In this document: piece after piece, positions 14,122-26,298 of the stretch
How positions within the stretch are numbered: the stretch's first letter is position 1
How the letters are laid out: each line of letters opens with the position of its first letter
Source of the DNA: Eutrigla gurnardus
Lineage: Eukaryota; Chordata; Actinopteri; Perciformes; Triglidae
Length of the DNA stretch: 64,000 bases
Reading direction: 5' to 3'
Assembly (NCBI GenBank): GCA_963514095.1
Contig: OY741272.1
Span: 24,011,230 to 24,075,229 of the forward strand
Program-made: the position numbers and the translations under genes
The notes under the pieces: generated by a model
The model's database searches: none
Told to the model about the DNA's origin: nothing
What the model saw: the letters and a program-made list of their open reading frames with translations, nothing else

Positions 14122-17100
14122 GTAAAACTCCCGTTATTATTATTAATTTAAAGCGGTGTCTGTTATTAACGTGACATTTTTTATGAATATTCGACGGACC
14201 GAGTCAGTCGTACAGTGCGAGAAAAACATGCTTTATCGAAATATAAATGCTGCTTTCTCCGCAGAAACCTTGACTCTGTTTGTATTGCTATTTGTTGTAT
14301 TTCATCTTAAGCAGTTTTATTAAAGGAAAGCTACGTGGTGTTCATGTCCCGTTCATATCCCGCCGGTAGCGGACTAAATTGAGAAGACAATAGCTTGTGT
14401 TTAATCTGTTTTTTTTTTTACTATGCCCCTATAACTCAGCCTGAAAGCTAAGAAGTTTACTCCTCTTTAATTACTGAAGTATTGGGACCCTCTGGTTCCG
14501 GGGTCACAGCTCTTTAGCAGCCGGTGCTGCTGGTAGAGGACGTGTCGCCTGAATGCCTCGCTCCTCTCTGCGCAGCTCCTCGCTAACGAGACTCAACGAG
14601 AACAAGAGAAATGTGACACTTGTCTCCTCATCTGGTGTAATACATTATTTAATACGCCTGTTAACGTTTTTAACAGACAACCCAAAGACGGGATTCATTT
14701 AAATCTGAGCTCAATTTGTTTAAACCTTTTTTTTGTTTGTTTGCTTTGTTTTTAATAGAAATGCATAAAGGAGCACATTAATGGCAGGGTAATGTGTAGC
14801 AATCCTATTAAACCTAATTGAATCCCATTTACATGGTTGGCTACATTTTACTGTGAAAATCAGAGGAAATGGGCTCAACGCAACAGCATTGGATATCTCT
14901 TGTCTGACCTGTTTTTACTTTCAACGTGCTGTTTGTTGTAAGTTTTCTGAAAGCATTTGACCTATATTTTAACGTGTGAAAACGCTGTGTAAAGTCATTA
15001 TTTTTGCCGCTATTTCAAGGCCACAATATATGTGGATGCAAGACTTAAAGAATGCATAAAGAGGAGTGTTCACAGTGTGTTTGTGTGTCATAGAAAATGA
15101 TGCAAACAACAACCCCAGTCATGATTAATCCCTGTGGATTCAAGAAGAATTATGTGTCACAGCGGTTTTGAATAAGGCAAATATTTAACCCAGTTTGTGT
15201 GTTTACCCTTGTATGTCATGCGAAGAAGACATGGAGTCATTATGAGCGTGCACCTCCGGGGGGCAGACAGTATTGTTAATGCTTGGTTTCCTCTTACCTT
15301 TCAAGTCTTGGGACAGGTGTGTTTCAAGCAGCAGCCCCAAAGGGCACATGCCTCAAACCTATTGTTTTCTGTGAAGATGTGGAGAGTGATAGCGAGGAGA
15401 CTGTTCACCATCTCAGAGTCTCATTTAAAAGATTTATACGCAGGATGTTATGAAAGCAGCAGAGAGTGTTATTGTACAGTATGTTATGTCTGTTGCAAGA
15501 CCTGTGACAGGCAGAGACATGTTTTACCGCTTCCATTTACTTGGAACTCAACCGCCTTACTAAAACAATCAGGTGGTGTTACCAGGAAATTCATTTAAGT
15601 TATTTGCCTGGCAGGGACAAAAGGGGGTTTTCACAAATCTAGAGGAAAAACTGAACTGAATCAAAGTTTACAAGGATGCATAGTTTGGAATTTTACGAGG
15701 GGGGGCAGTAGACCTGTTTATAGCTCCACTTTCAACCAGTTTCCTCCTCAAGTGAATGGTTGAATGCCCTTGGCTTGGATACAGGTGTGAATACTAGACT
15801 GGAACTAATAGTTATGGTAGCTTTTAAAAGTCCAAAAGTGTCCAGGGACTAAACATGATCATCAGTCGCTTCATGCCAAAATCAGATGTCACAGCTAACT
15901 TTCTTCCGACATCTTTTCCAAGTGCTTAACCGGTCCCGTCTCAACCCAAATCCCCTCTTTCCTGTCACACATGTGCGTTGTGATGTTGATGAGGCTCCAT
16001 TATAGGGCTGGCAGGGGGTCCTTAAACACTCTGCAGGCTTGAGAGCTACTGAATGGGATTTAGCACAGGATGAACAGGGGAAGAGGAGGTAGCCAGGTCA
16101 GTAGTTGAATTACCCCCGTGTGTGTGCACATGTTTAGGCCCGCGCTCTGGCTTCAATTCCCATTTACTGATTTACAGTGCTGCTGACGCCTCCGGTGATA
16201 CTACTGATTAAGTGGTGGCAGCTGTGCATTCTTTGTTTTTATTTCCTGCAGAAGTAAAACTGACTTTATTTCTCGCTGTATTTGTGCATTATTACCATTT
16301 AACAACTGCACAAAAACTTCACGAACAACTTTTGGCAGCGCAGTTACGCCGTAGACTTGAGCACTGCAAGGCAGAACCTCTGGTTTGGTCCATCCTTAAC
16401 GTAGTCTCTTTTTAGCCCTGTAATGGCTGCTGTGGTTTAGCTCTGGTGTGCTCAGACTGCCTGCTCTCCTCTCTGCGGGTCTTTTGGGGGAAACGAGCCA
16501 TTGAGTCTATTCAATTTGAATCCTGAAATAGATGAGGCCATGCTTGGAGAAAACTGATCCACCTCACTGAAGCTGCTCTTTTTACAAAATGGCAGAGTTC
16601 ACTCAGTTCTAGTCTTATCTAGTGAGATTGGAGCGATATCCTGTTGCTATTGATGTGTTATTGCAGTTTCTTTTTAACCCTGAACAATGTGAACCCCCAT
16701 AATCATTTGACAAAGCAGGGAGCAACTTCCTGACATGTGATTGATTCTTTCTCTATCAGGTCTTTGTGTAAAGGTCGGTCAGAAGTGTGTGATTGTTTTT
16801 CATCTGGTGTTCCTGGGCAGACGATCTCTGATTGTTGTCTGTGGTTGTTATCGTTCACATCCTCATCATAGATACATGGGCTGTTTTCAAGGAAAGCATA
16901 TCATTGCACCTCGGGGCTTGATCTTTCCTTCTTGTTCCAGAGATGTTACATGTATTTTAGAGATGTTTTCAGTTGAAAACATGCTGAAAATGAAGTTCTT
17001 CTCTGAAATAGATTTTAGTTTTTAAGTGTAGGATCATTTTTGCCCTCCCTTCATTTTTTTTAGAGTTGCATTCAAAGCTAATCCCTTGTACGTGCTGCTC

Positions 17101-20100
17101 ACGATTGCATTAACTGCATCCATATGCCAGTAGTTAAGATTCCTCTGCTGTTCAAAAGGTCAAATCATGCAACAATAGTTGTGCAACGCAGGGTTTGGCT
17201 TTGACGTGATCCACAATTGTTACATGATGAACAGGCTTCAGAGTTATGTTGTATTCCATCACAGAGAGCAGCAATTAAAACCAAAAAATCCAAGGCACAC
17301 ACGGCTGTGTGTGTGTTTGAGGAAGCTCTTTAGTGGCAAATTGTTGAATTTTCGAGAAAACACTTAAACTAATTTTCCTGCACAGCTCTGTAATGTGGCC
17401 TCGAGTGATTCCAGGATAAATTGGAACCAGGTTTTGGTAATGAGACAGGCTTGGCGTACCTGCCAGAGGGCCGCTCTTCTTTGCACAAAGTTTATATTCG
17501 AACCAACTTTATTCAGCATTCAGCAGGCACACAGTCTGCTATCATTCAACGGGTGATATATGCACCAGTGTGAGGCCAAAGAGATGCACATTTGGCACAT
17601 TGAATCAAGACTGCGTGCACACACAAGGCCTTGTCGGACTGACACGTGCTCGCACAAACGCAGTCTCTCAGACCAGACAGGACGCGCTTCTTCTGGACTT
17701 TCTCGAGGTCTCTGGTGGGATCAAGCTTGTGACGCGGACAGCTGTCGTGACCAGCTGGGTCGGCTGTGAAAAGGGAGAGGGGCCATGAGATGTGTGTTAG
17801 TGTGCGTGTTCATGAAGTCACAGGTGTGTATTAGCTGGGTGCTGGTGGCGTGGAACCAGACGAAAGGTAGTGAGTGAAGACGGCAGGGGGGGTGTGGGGG
17901 GAGGTGGTGGTGCTGGGACAAGTGAAAGGATAAGAGAGTGGTTAACGGACGAGTTGAACAGCTGTCATGTCAGTCACTCCTCGGCTCTGCAGCACTGACC
18001 TCTGTGTCACCTGACTATACAACCCTATTTCCCTCTTGTTTTTTTTTTTTATTGTAGATCAGCAACAACATGTCCGTCTTCAGCAGTTTTGCAAATCTTC
18101 TGTTTCGTGTTTTATTCCACCAAACTTAACCAGGTCCTCTGGATTGTGAGACCGTATCAGAGACTGGTCCTTGTCTGTGCCTGGCCGGCTGTGGCGGCCC
18201 CCCCCCCCCCCCTAACCTAGAGACATGTGCCTGGCCCTGGATTTCCTTCCCTTCCACCTCTGCCTTCTGGCCTGCCCTGATCAGTCACTGATCTGGTGAG
18301 GGCGAAAGAGGCATCTGCTGCCTTTTATGGCAAAGACTTGCCTGGGAAAACTTTACCAAGAACAGACAAAGCTATGTGTGTGTGTGGCAATCAAGACAGG
18401 CTATGTACGTATGAGGGGAGGAGTGCTGGCAGGGAGGAAGTTTTCTTTATCCTAAAATAAACTAATGGCTCCAGAATTTCACGTCCCCTCACCACACAAA
18501 TGTTCACAAGAGGTGGAGGAGGCGTTTTTATGGAAAATGATGAAATTACAGAGGGAACGAGACAGGAAATAGCTCAGTGAAACAGAATGTTTTCAGAAGG
18601 AAGGGGGTGGGGGGGGGGGGGGACTGACTTGAACCTTTTACAGAAGCTGAAGGGGTTTTTTCTAGGGGGGCTTAGCAGGGCCTTTGAAACGTTGTGAGAG
18701 CTGACAGTATCTGTGGATGAAGCTCCATCCTTGGGTAAAGCTGTTTCACATGACGGAACATGTAGCTCACAGCGCAAAACCACAAGGACCACATCAATCT
18801 GTGCTCTCATGAGCAGGAAGAGGGGTGTTGTCTGTTCGAGGGGGGAAAAGAAGCAGACAGAGATAAGGAGAAATTAAACAAATGAGGGGAAAAACAGGCA
18901 TGGGAACGAGACGAGAGGAAAAATATATATTTCACCCTAATTACTCAAATTTAAAGTTAGTCAGAGTTGAGGTCACTGGGTGTGGTAAATGGGAAGCTGA
19001 TGGGACAGGATAATAGTTGGTAGCATGAAGATGAAAAGAGAGGGCGAGGATGGAACTATGAGGCCTGAGGCTTTTGACCCTGAACAAGGGTCTGTTTGCA
19101 CAGGTGAGCCTGCAGCCATGAGGAGAAAATGCATACGAGCCTAAAGGAACGGAAGATATCGAGGCAACAGCAACAGGAGAAAAGAGGTGAAACAGAAAGT
19201 GGCCCCTCATTAATAATTGACCAGCGTTGTAACCTGCAGTGTCCTTGGTTTTTCAATGAGGCCAAAACGTGCTCAGGAGCTGCCTGATAGGAAGAGCCGC
19301 CTACATTGAGAATCATTACCCGACTAATTAGAACCTGACCGGTGTCGCGTGTGTCCGTGGACGTGATTGTGCAAGTGTTGCTGCTTCAGATCTATTGAGG
19401 CCCAAAGCAAGTTTGCAGCTAAGCATTTCTCCTGAGTGGAATACGACAACGGCGGTCTAAAAAGGGGGAAACTTAAACGTATACAAACAGTCTCCTAATG
19501 CATCCACATGTTGACATGCCTTCCCTTGTTTGCTGGTGGAAAACAGGGTGATGCTTCCTGGAGAGGGGAATTAAACTGAGCTTTTGAACACTGCTCTGGC
19601 CAAGAGGCCCCATGCTCCACAGTTCTGTCATGTTTTGTAAGTGTTTATTAGTTCCCATGGATATCAGCTGGGCTTGTTTCAATCTACCTCCTCTCTTCAT
19701 TCCTTTCTGTCCTCTGCTCTCGCCCCCCTCTTCCCTTTTTTTTTCTCCTTTCTTTCTAAATCTGTTTGTAATATCTGGTTGCATGTGCACCACTCATTGC
19801 TTCTTTCCCATAAAGTCCAGCGATAGTCACAGCAGAGCCTGAGTGAAAGTGAGAAGGGTGCTGGCTGCAGCTGGAAAACAGTGTTTATGAGGCCTCATCG
19901 TTAGCGCTGTTGGAACGGCTCCGGTCGCTCCGGGATCCGGTGCTGCCGTCTTCTGGGCGTGTGACTGGGAGGGAAAGGCGAAAAAAGCGAGAGCCAAGAA
20001 CACATGGCTGGATCATTGTGTTTAGACAGAGAGTTCGGAGAGAGAGGAGGGATGAGAACTGGAGATTGAGGGTCTGAGCTCGAGACGGGGTGGAAATGAG

Positions 20101-23100
20101 GGTCAACAAAAGCACAGTAAATTCAGGGAGCTGAGTGAAACTCCCTTGTCCTTAAGCAAACCCAAACAACGCTAACAGAGTCAAGATGGAGTGGAATAAA
20201 GATGCATGGAACAGGAGTTAAGCCGTTACAGCACAAGGACAACCTTGGAGAGAAGGAAGATTGTTGGGCAATCGATCACGTCAGTCCCAGACAACTGTGC
20301 CTCTGTTTATTTGTCTCGCGAGTACATCAGACCTTTCAAACTTTGACCCCAGATTGCAGCGCGTCCACTGATGCAGACAGGGAGCCGGGGCTGGGGGAGG
20401 AGAGGTCACAGCCCTGGAAGTGCAGGAAGAGTGTGATGTGACATCCCCGTGCTAAAACTAGCAGTGGAAGTACAAGACGCTTGGGACGGGCGTCTGTGTG
20501 GAAGCTATAGACCTAACATTAAGTCAGAGGTCAAGTTAGGGGTCAGGTACAGCAACAGTGCACTCTTTGTTTGGTCCGATACGGTTGCCGCAGTTCGGTT
20601 TGGGAAAAGTCACAATAAGTGTCTGCTTTGTAATTTATTCATTTCAGTCGTCTGTGATTTATCGATCTTTGCCTGAGCTCATGCCTTTGTGTCTACATAA
20701 TGTCCCGTCTTATTTATTTCATTTTATTGCCCGTATCAAGTCCTTTGCAGCTCCTCAACCTGCTCCGTTTTCTTCGTGTGTTGCAGGAAGTCGAAGACGA
20801 AGCCAAATGGAAAGAAGCCTCCGGCAGAAGAGAAGAAGCAGTACTTGGAGCTAGAGTACACAAAAATCCGCGTGGTGGATTTTGACCTCAAGGAGCTTGT
20901 GGTGCTGCCCAGAGAGATAGACCTCAACGAATGGCTCGCCAGCAACAGTGAGTAACTATGGCGGTTGTCAATGATAGAATGAATATATTTAGGATGCGTA
21001 GACGTGCTCAAACACACACATGGCTGAGGATATCCTGCACAGACGATATAAACCACTGCTGTTACTAAGCCTGTAAGCAATTTAACATGGACATTGTTCA
21101 AATATGAAAAGGGCATATTATCTTATTATGACATAAACAAATATTTACTCAAGCACTGTGTTTGCTCCGACTCATTAAAAATGTCCTCCAAGAGTTTTTT
21201 TTTCTTCTTTTTTGAGGAGTCGAGTCCTTAACGTGATCCAGGCCTGGCACAGCGTTGAGCCTGTTCCCAGTAACACTGCACGCCGCTTCTTTCAACATCA
21301 TTGTTTACTGCCAGCGCCCTTTTTAGCTCATGTTGAAATTTATGATCGTCATTATGAGCATCATTTCCCGAGTTTTGTAAGCTCACTGCAGCGGGACTGC
21401 TTGATCGATCTTATGAGACTCTTTATTTTGTCTGTCTCTCTGACTTTGTTTTGGTTTCATATCCAAACCAGGTGCTCGCAAGGGAAAAAGCAACAAAAGA
21501 GAAAGAAGCCAGCATAATTTCCTTCTTATTTTAGACTGATGCAGCTTTGTTATATAAAACAGATGGGACATATTTTCACATGTTATGAACACAAACAATA
21601 GGGGTGAGAGATTTATTTTTGATTAAATAGTTTGTATCAATCATGAAAAGAAATGAGGCGAAATTTGAGTGATACATGATTATCGGTGGAAAATCATATA
21701 CAACATATCAGTAGAGCTACAGGTACTGTGTAGGGACAGAAAAGTCACCAAATAAAGTGAACATGTAAAGGAATACCTCACTTTATAGTAGATTTGTTCA
21801 GCATATTAAAGGCTCATAAGCTGGGGGTTCAACAAAGTGTAGCTAATACCAATATATTATCTACATGATACGCCACATTCTGTTCATAATTCATGTAATT
21901 ATGATATTTTAAATCGTCAAACTGTTTTATTAGATGGTCTATTTAGCAATGGAATTCTTTCAGCCGGTTATCTACAACAGTTTAAGGAGCGTCCCCATAC
22001 CAGATAGATCTCTGCGTACGTCACAACAAAGTATTTTAGGCTGTAAGATACATTTCTTCTCACTGCAAACACCCCAGATTGGCCTAATGCTTTGTTTTGC
22101 AGCATAACAGGTTGTGTAGGAGTTTCCCTCGTGACAGAAAAACCTTTTAAGTGACCGGACTTAAATGGTTGCGAAAAAAATCTTCCATTATTTCCACTTT
22201 TTCTGCGGCTCACACGCTGTTGAAGGATGTGATAGATTAGTGTGTGCATGTGACTTTGCCTGTCACATTGATCACAGGGACAAATACGCTGCAGTATGCA
22301 GTAATGTAGGGTGTGTCCTCGTCATCTATTGGAGAATGTGACGTGACGCACACAGTCCTCTTTGATGTTATGGCAGTATTTAAGTTATTAAATCCTTGCA
22401 GGGGACAAAAACATATGAGTGTGTTCTCCGTATGATTTATTCTGGTGTACTACATGACCAACACTGATTAATGCGGTCTGAAATCTCCCTTTCTCTCTCA
22501 ACCACAGCGACAACATTCTTCAATCTTATCAACCTGCAGTACAGCACCATCTCAGAGTTCTGCACTGGGGACACCTGTCAAGCCATGACGGCCTGCAACA
22601 CGTAAGTTATCTCCAACGCTTTTGGTTTATTTATCGTTCACCTGCCGAGGCCCATTGGTTAATTCATCAGAAATTGGTTAATTCATCAAGGGATGCTCAC
22701 CCGGTCAGCGAGGGACGAGTGTGCACTCGGGTTAATTTTTGTTCTTTTAACTAGTTCTCACACGGTCCATCTTGAAATGTGCGGCATGCAGCTTCAATGT
22801 GCTGCAGCGAGCTGTATATTTACTTGTCATGCTTGCTCTGACTGTGCTGCAGCTGGGTTAGATTAATCAAGTGGGTCTTTTTAATGTCCAATTCCCTCTT
22901 TCTTACCATCTCTAGCTCACTTTTTATTATTGTTTAGGTTTCAGGCTTCCGTTTTGTGCGGTTCTTCGGAAGAAATACCTTGTTTTCTAGTCAGGAAAAT
23001 GCTAATTGCCACTGTCCATTTTCATTAATAATGTAGAAGCAGATGCAGAGATTCTGAGTGGGATTTAAAGGCAGAACCCCACTGAGCAGAGCAGCAAGAG

Positions 23101-26100
23101 TCTGAAAACATGGTGTAGCTTTACCTGTTAAACCCTGCTGTCCATCCTGTGTTTCTTGCTGCCTGTGATCAACATGCCTGTTGATGCCATGTTAAGAGAA
23201 GGGGAGGTGACTAACTGTAAGCGTTTATCCGACTAGTTTGCCCTGTCAGGGTGCGGTGCAGTCTTCATGTGTGAGGCCTTGTCGTTGGAGAGAGAGGCCG
23301 TCATTCCCACTATGTATACTGAAGGCTGGAAAAACCTGATTACCGACACTTTGAGACGCCACAACACTCACTACGCGGCTCTTAACGCATTACATGCAGT
23401 CTTCAAGCTCATGCGCTCTCCCACGCACTTGCCCCTGGTTAAAAATATGACAATGACATCAATGACAAACAACACAACTACTGAGAAATGACACACATGA
23501 CAGTTGCTCTGAGTCAACAGTGGGTTTTTCCACTGCTGCTCACCTGAAGCTAGGGACCCAAACCCTGAGAAATGGAAGCAGCAGACGTGCTTCGCCTGCA
23601 GTATGTGACGAGCAGATTAACGTGTTTTTGTTTGCTGTCTCTATTGACCTGTAGAAAACCGAGGCAATGACCTAAAAACACATTGCACTCTTAGTTTGTC
23701 TGACGCCTCCACTCTGGTTCCACTAAAATGTTTAATGCATTTTTGTTTGACTTACACTCTCACTGTTAAAACTGTGATTCTAAGACAAGGCCCACCATTT
23801 ATGATTGTGCCTTCCTCGCTGGCCTGCACCCCACCCCTTCCTGCCCGTGCAGGACCTGGCACCCGCGCCCCCCTCCTGTGGTGAAAAACTGACTGAGCCA
23901 CAGTCGCAGCAGCGTCAGTATCCCTGCCCAAGGCAGAGCTCAGCACTATTTTTGGAAGAAAATGTTTCCATGAGCTATGAGGGAACGGAACCATTTGGTA
24001 GCTATTTAGACCCATTCTCTGTGCGTGCATGCGTGCGTGCGTGCGTGCGTGCGTGTGGTTATATGCTCAATCCGTTCATTAGCATTGGGTTCTTATAGCT
24101 AGATCCATTTTGTTTGGTAAAATACACAGATTCACTAAGCTTCGCTACAAATCTCTTATCAAATATTTAGTTTCCTATTTGCAAAGAGGTGACAAACTAC
24201 TCAAGTAGTCATGTAACTCGATTGCAAACATTGAATCTGTCTACATGAAGTTTTAGTTGTGTATTCGCTGCAATCTTTGAGATGTTGTTTAAAGGTGTGT
24301 TCGTAAACATTAAATGAACCAGCCTCTGCAGCGGTGCTTCATACTGTATACGGTCATAGTTTAATGATATCTGGGTGGGTATGCTGAAGTGGAGAAGGCG
24401 TGTTATTTGGTGTGTAGATTAGTCATTGTGTCTCAAACACACTAATCCTGATTGAGTAAGTGTATTGTCAGAGTCTGGTCCTGGTGCTGTGGTCAGTCGG
24501 TTCCCCTCATGCAGGTCAGTTGTGTGGACGCTTTACATTCCTCAGGATTTGTAATGTCTGCCCCACATCCTCCCAGACGGAGTGCAAACGGCAACACCTG
24601 CACGCACATTTTTCTTTTTCACCATTCCATCAGCTCATTAATTGACCTTTCCGGCTCGCTAATCAGTCAGCAGGCCTTTTGTCTCTTTGTGTTTACCAGT
24701 CACGTTTAATTTCCTCCTCCCTGGTTAGCTTAGAGTTCATCGATTTTATTTAAGTTTGCTCACCTGCTAGCATGAGTAGCTCTGTAGCGCTGACCTGCAC
24801 GGTACGCCTACAGTTCAGATATGTGGGTCACCCACTCCGTAAATGTTTGCAGGACTGACTGCAGGGTCAGTGTCTCTATAACGGTGATCTTTAGCCCCTG
24901 AGCTAACAGTTTACCCTGGGATAACGTAGCCCCTTTTCCCATTGATGCTGTACTTCTACAAGCCCCGGGTTCGAGCCCCAAGATGAATGAAAGCTAAGAA
25001 ACTGGTGCCACGATTGTGCCAGTGTGAAAGCTAGAGTATCTTCATTCTTAACCTTGTAATCCAGTAAGTAAGACGTCACTATATGGGTTATTTCCTTGAT
25101 GAGGAAATAGGTCAGGTGATGTTACATACAAATATGTTTTAGAGCTCTCCTGCTTGTTGTTTTCCTTCTACATGTTTGAATGATGTGTGTACCAGGAAAT
25201 ACTCTGCTCAGCTGTTTCAACCGCAAGCATTCTTAAACATTCATTATGATTAATTAAAACTCGGTTCACGCTTGTGTCTTACATGCTATCTTTGTCTTTG
25301 TCTTTGTAGAATATACTACTGGTATGACGAGAGGGGGAAGAAGACAAAGTGCACCGCTCCACAATATGTCGACTTCGTAATGAGTCTTTGTCAGAAACTG
25401 GTCACAGATGAGGAAATCTTTCCCACAAAATATGGTGAGTGTCCTCCTGAAGGTTTCCTGACTCCGAGTAAATGATGTGGTACTGCTGCCCCCTGCTGCT
25501 TCAGATGGATACAGAAAATCGGAAAAAGAATGACATTGATATTATTCAGGGCTGCATCATACAATCGTTTTCACTAGCAATTTTTCTGCTGTTTCTTGAT
25601 CAAACATTAGGAATAAATTATTATAAAGTAGTTTAGAAAAATGCTCTTTGCAAATTACCACAGTGATGGTGCAAGTTTATCAACTGATCAAACAAACTTT
25701 TAAATTATTCAAATTGCCTGGGGTTAGACCTTTAGTCATTAAAGGATAAGACTGGTAATTATTTTTTATTTTTCTTATTCTCGACAAATTCCACGAATAG
25801 ACCAAAATATATGTGACCATATTTTTTTTAGAGAGAGACATAAACACATTGTTGATGCTGGTCTTTGGTTGGTTGATAATATAAAAAACTATGGAACAAC
25901 ACAATCTGTTTCCTCCCTCCTGGTGATTCCTGAGCCTAATCCAGTCCCTCCTCTTTGTTTCCCCTTTTCTCCCTCCAGGCAAAGAGTTCCCTAACTCCTT
26001 TGAGTCCTTGGTAAAGAAGATCTGCCGGTACCTGTTCCATGTGCTGGCTCACCTCTACTGGGCGCACTTTAAAGAGACGGTGGCTCTGGACCTGCAGGGC

Positions 26101-26298
26101 CACTTGAACACTCTGTATGCACATTTCATCGTTTTCGTAAGGGAATTCAACCTGGTCGACCCCAAGGAGACCTGTATCATGGATGACCTGTCCGAAGTCC
26201 TCTGCACCCCTGCACCGCCACCTGCGCCCACCCCAGCCCCTTCCACCCCCGCCTCAGTGCCCTCCCCTTCTTCACAAAACCACGTGACGGAGAGATGA
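14006..26298 (+). CDS. mob2: MOB kinase activator 2 (five coding exons)
   Basis: MOB2 is a small adaptor that binds the N-terminal region of NDR1/NDR2 (STK38/STK38L) kinases and competes with MOB1 for them, in cell-cycle, DNA-damage and neurite control. Joined coding exons are 14006-14121, 20787-20947, 22508-22601, 25310-25434 and 25979-26298, giving 816 nt and 271 residues. The Mob1/phocein domain runs from about residue 58 to 240. Its zinc ligands are all present: C111 and C116 in EFCTGDTC, H190 and H195 in HVLAHLYWAH. Family blocks include LVVLPREIDLNEWLASN, YYWYDERGKK and CTAPQYVDFVMS. The C terminus is a Pro/Ala/Ser-rich tail ending QNHVTER, close to the QNHVKER end of mammalian MOB2. 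An in-frame TAA at 14000-14002 and a good Kozak context (A at -3, G at +4) fix the start. The gene is convergent with kcnj11. MOB1 and MOB3 fit less well. Confidence 0.93.
14122..20786. other. mob2 intron 1
   Basis: This 6.7-kb intron lies between the first coding exon and the KSKTKPNGKK exon. It contains poly-C (near 18200) and poly-G (near 18610) runs, and one candidate antisense exon at 19885-19964 that is listed separately. I recognise no transposon or RNA gene. Confidence 0.7.
19885..19964 (-). other. Candidate antisense terminal exon inside mob2 intron 1
   Basis: On the minus strand a long pyrimidine tract ending CTTTCCCTCCCAG is followed by an open frame TRPEDGSTGSRSDRSRSNSA..EAS and a TAA. 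An AATAAA on the same strand (TTTATT at 19645-19650) lies about 235 bp downstream. This is the layout of a last exon, but I recognise neither the peptide nor any upstream exon. It could be chance. Confidence 0.2.
20787..20947 (+). CDS. mob2: mob2 coding exon 2
   Basis: Acceptor TTGCAG at 20781-20786 and donor A|GTGAGT. The exon encodes residues 40-92: KSKTKPNGKKPPAEEK, then VVDFDLKELVVLPREIDLNE and WLASN. It enters in phase 2 and leaves in phase 1. This is the N-terminal part of the MOB fold. Confidence 0.95.
22508..22601 (+). CDS. mob2: mob2 coding exon 3
   Basis: Acceptor ACCACAG and donor AC|GTAAGT. The exon encodes TTFFNLINLQYSTISEF and CTGDTCQAMTACN, which holds the two zinc-binding cysteines C111 and C116. 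It enters in phase 1 and leaves in phase 2. Confidence 0.96.
24019..24056. repeat. (GCGT)n tetranucleotide tract in mob2 intron 3
   Basis: A GTGC/GCGT run of about nine units in the intron between coding exons 3 and 4. Confidence 0.85.
25310..25434 (+). CDS. mob2: mob2 coding exon 4
   Basis: Acceptor TTTGTAG and donor ATG|GTGAGT. The exon encodes IYYWYDERGKKTKCTAPQY and VDFVMSLCQKLVTDEEIFP, TKY, a core block of the MOB domain. It enters in phase 2 and leaves in phase 1. Confidence 0.96.
25979..26298 (+). CDS. mob2: mob2 coding exon 5 (last)
   Basis: Acceptor CCCTCCAG. The exon encodes GKEFPNSFESLVKKICRYLF, then HVLAHLYWAHF with zinc ligands H190 and H195, then HLNTLYAHFIVF and IMDDLSEVLC. 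A Pro/Ala/Ser-rich tail follows, ending QNHVTER and TGA at 26296-26298. Confidence 0.96.
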
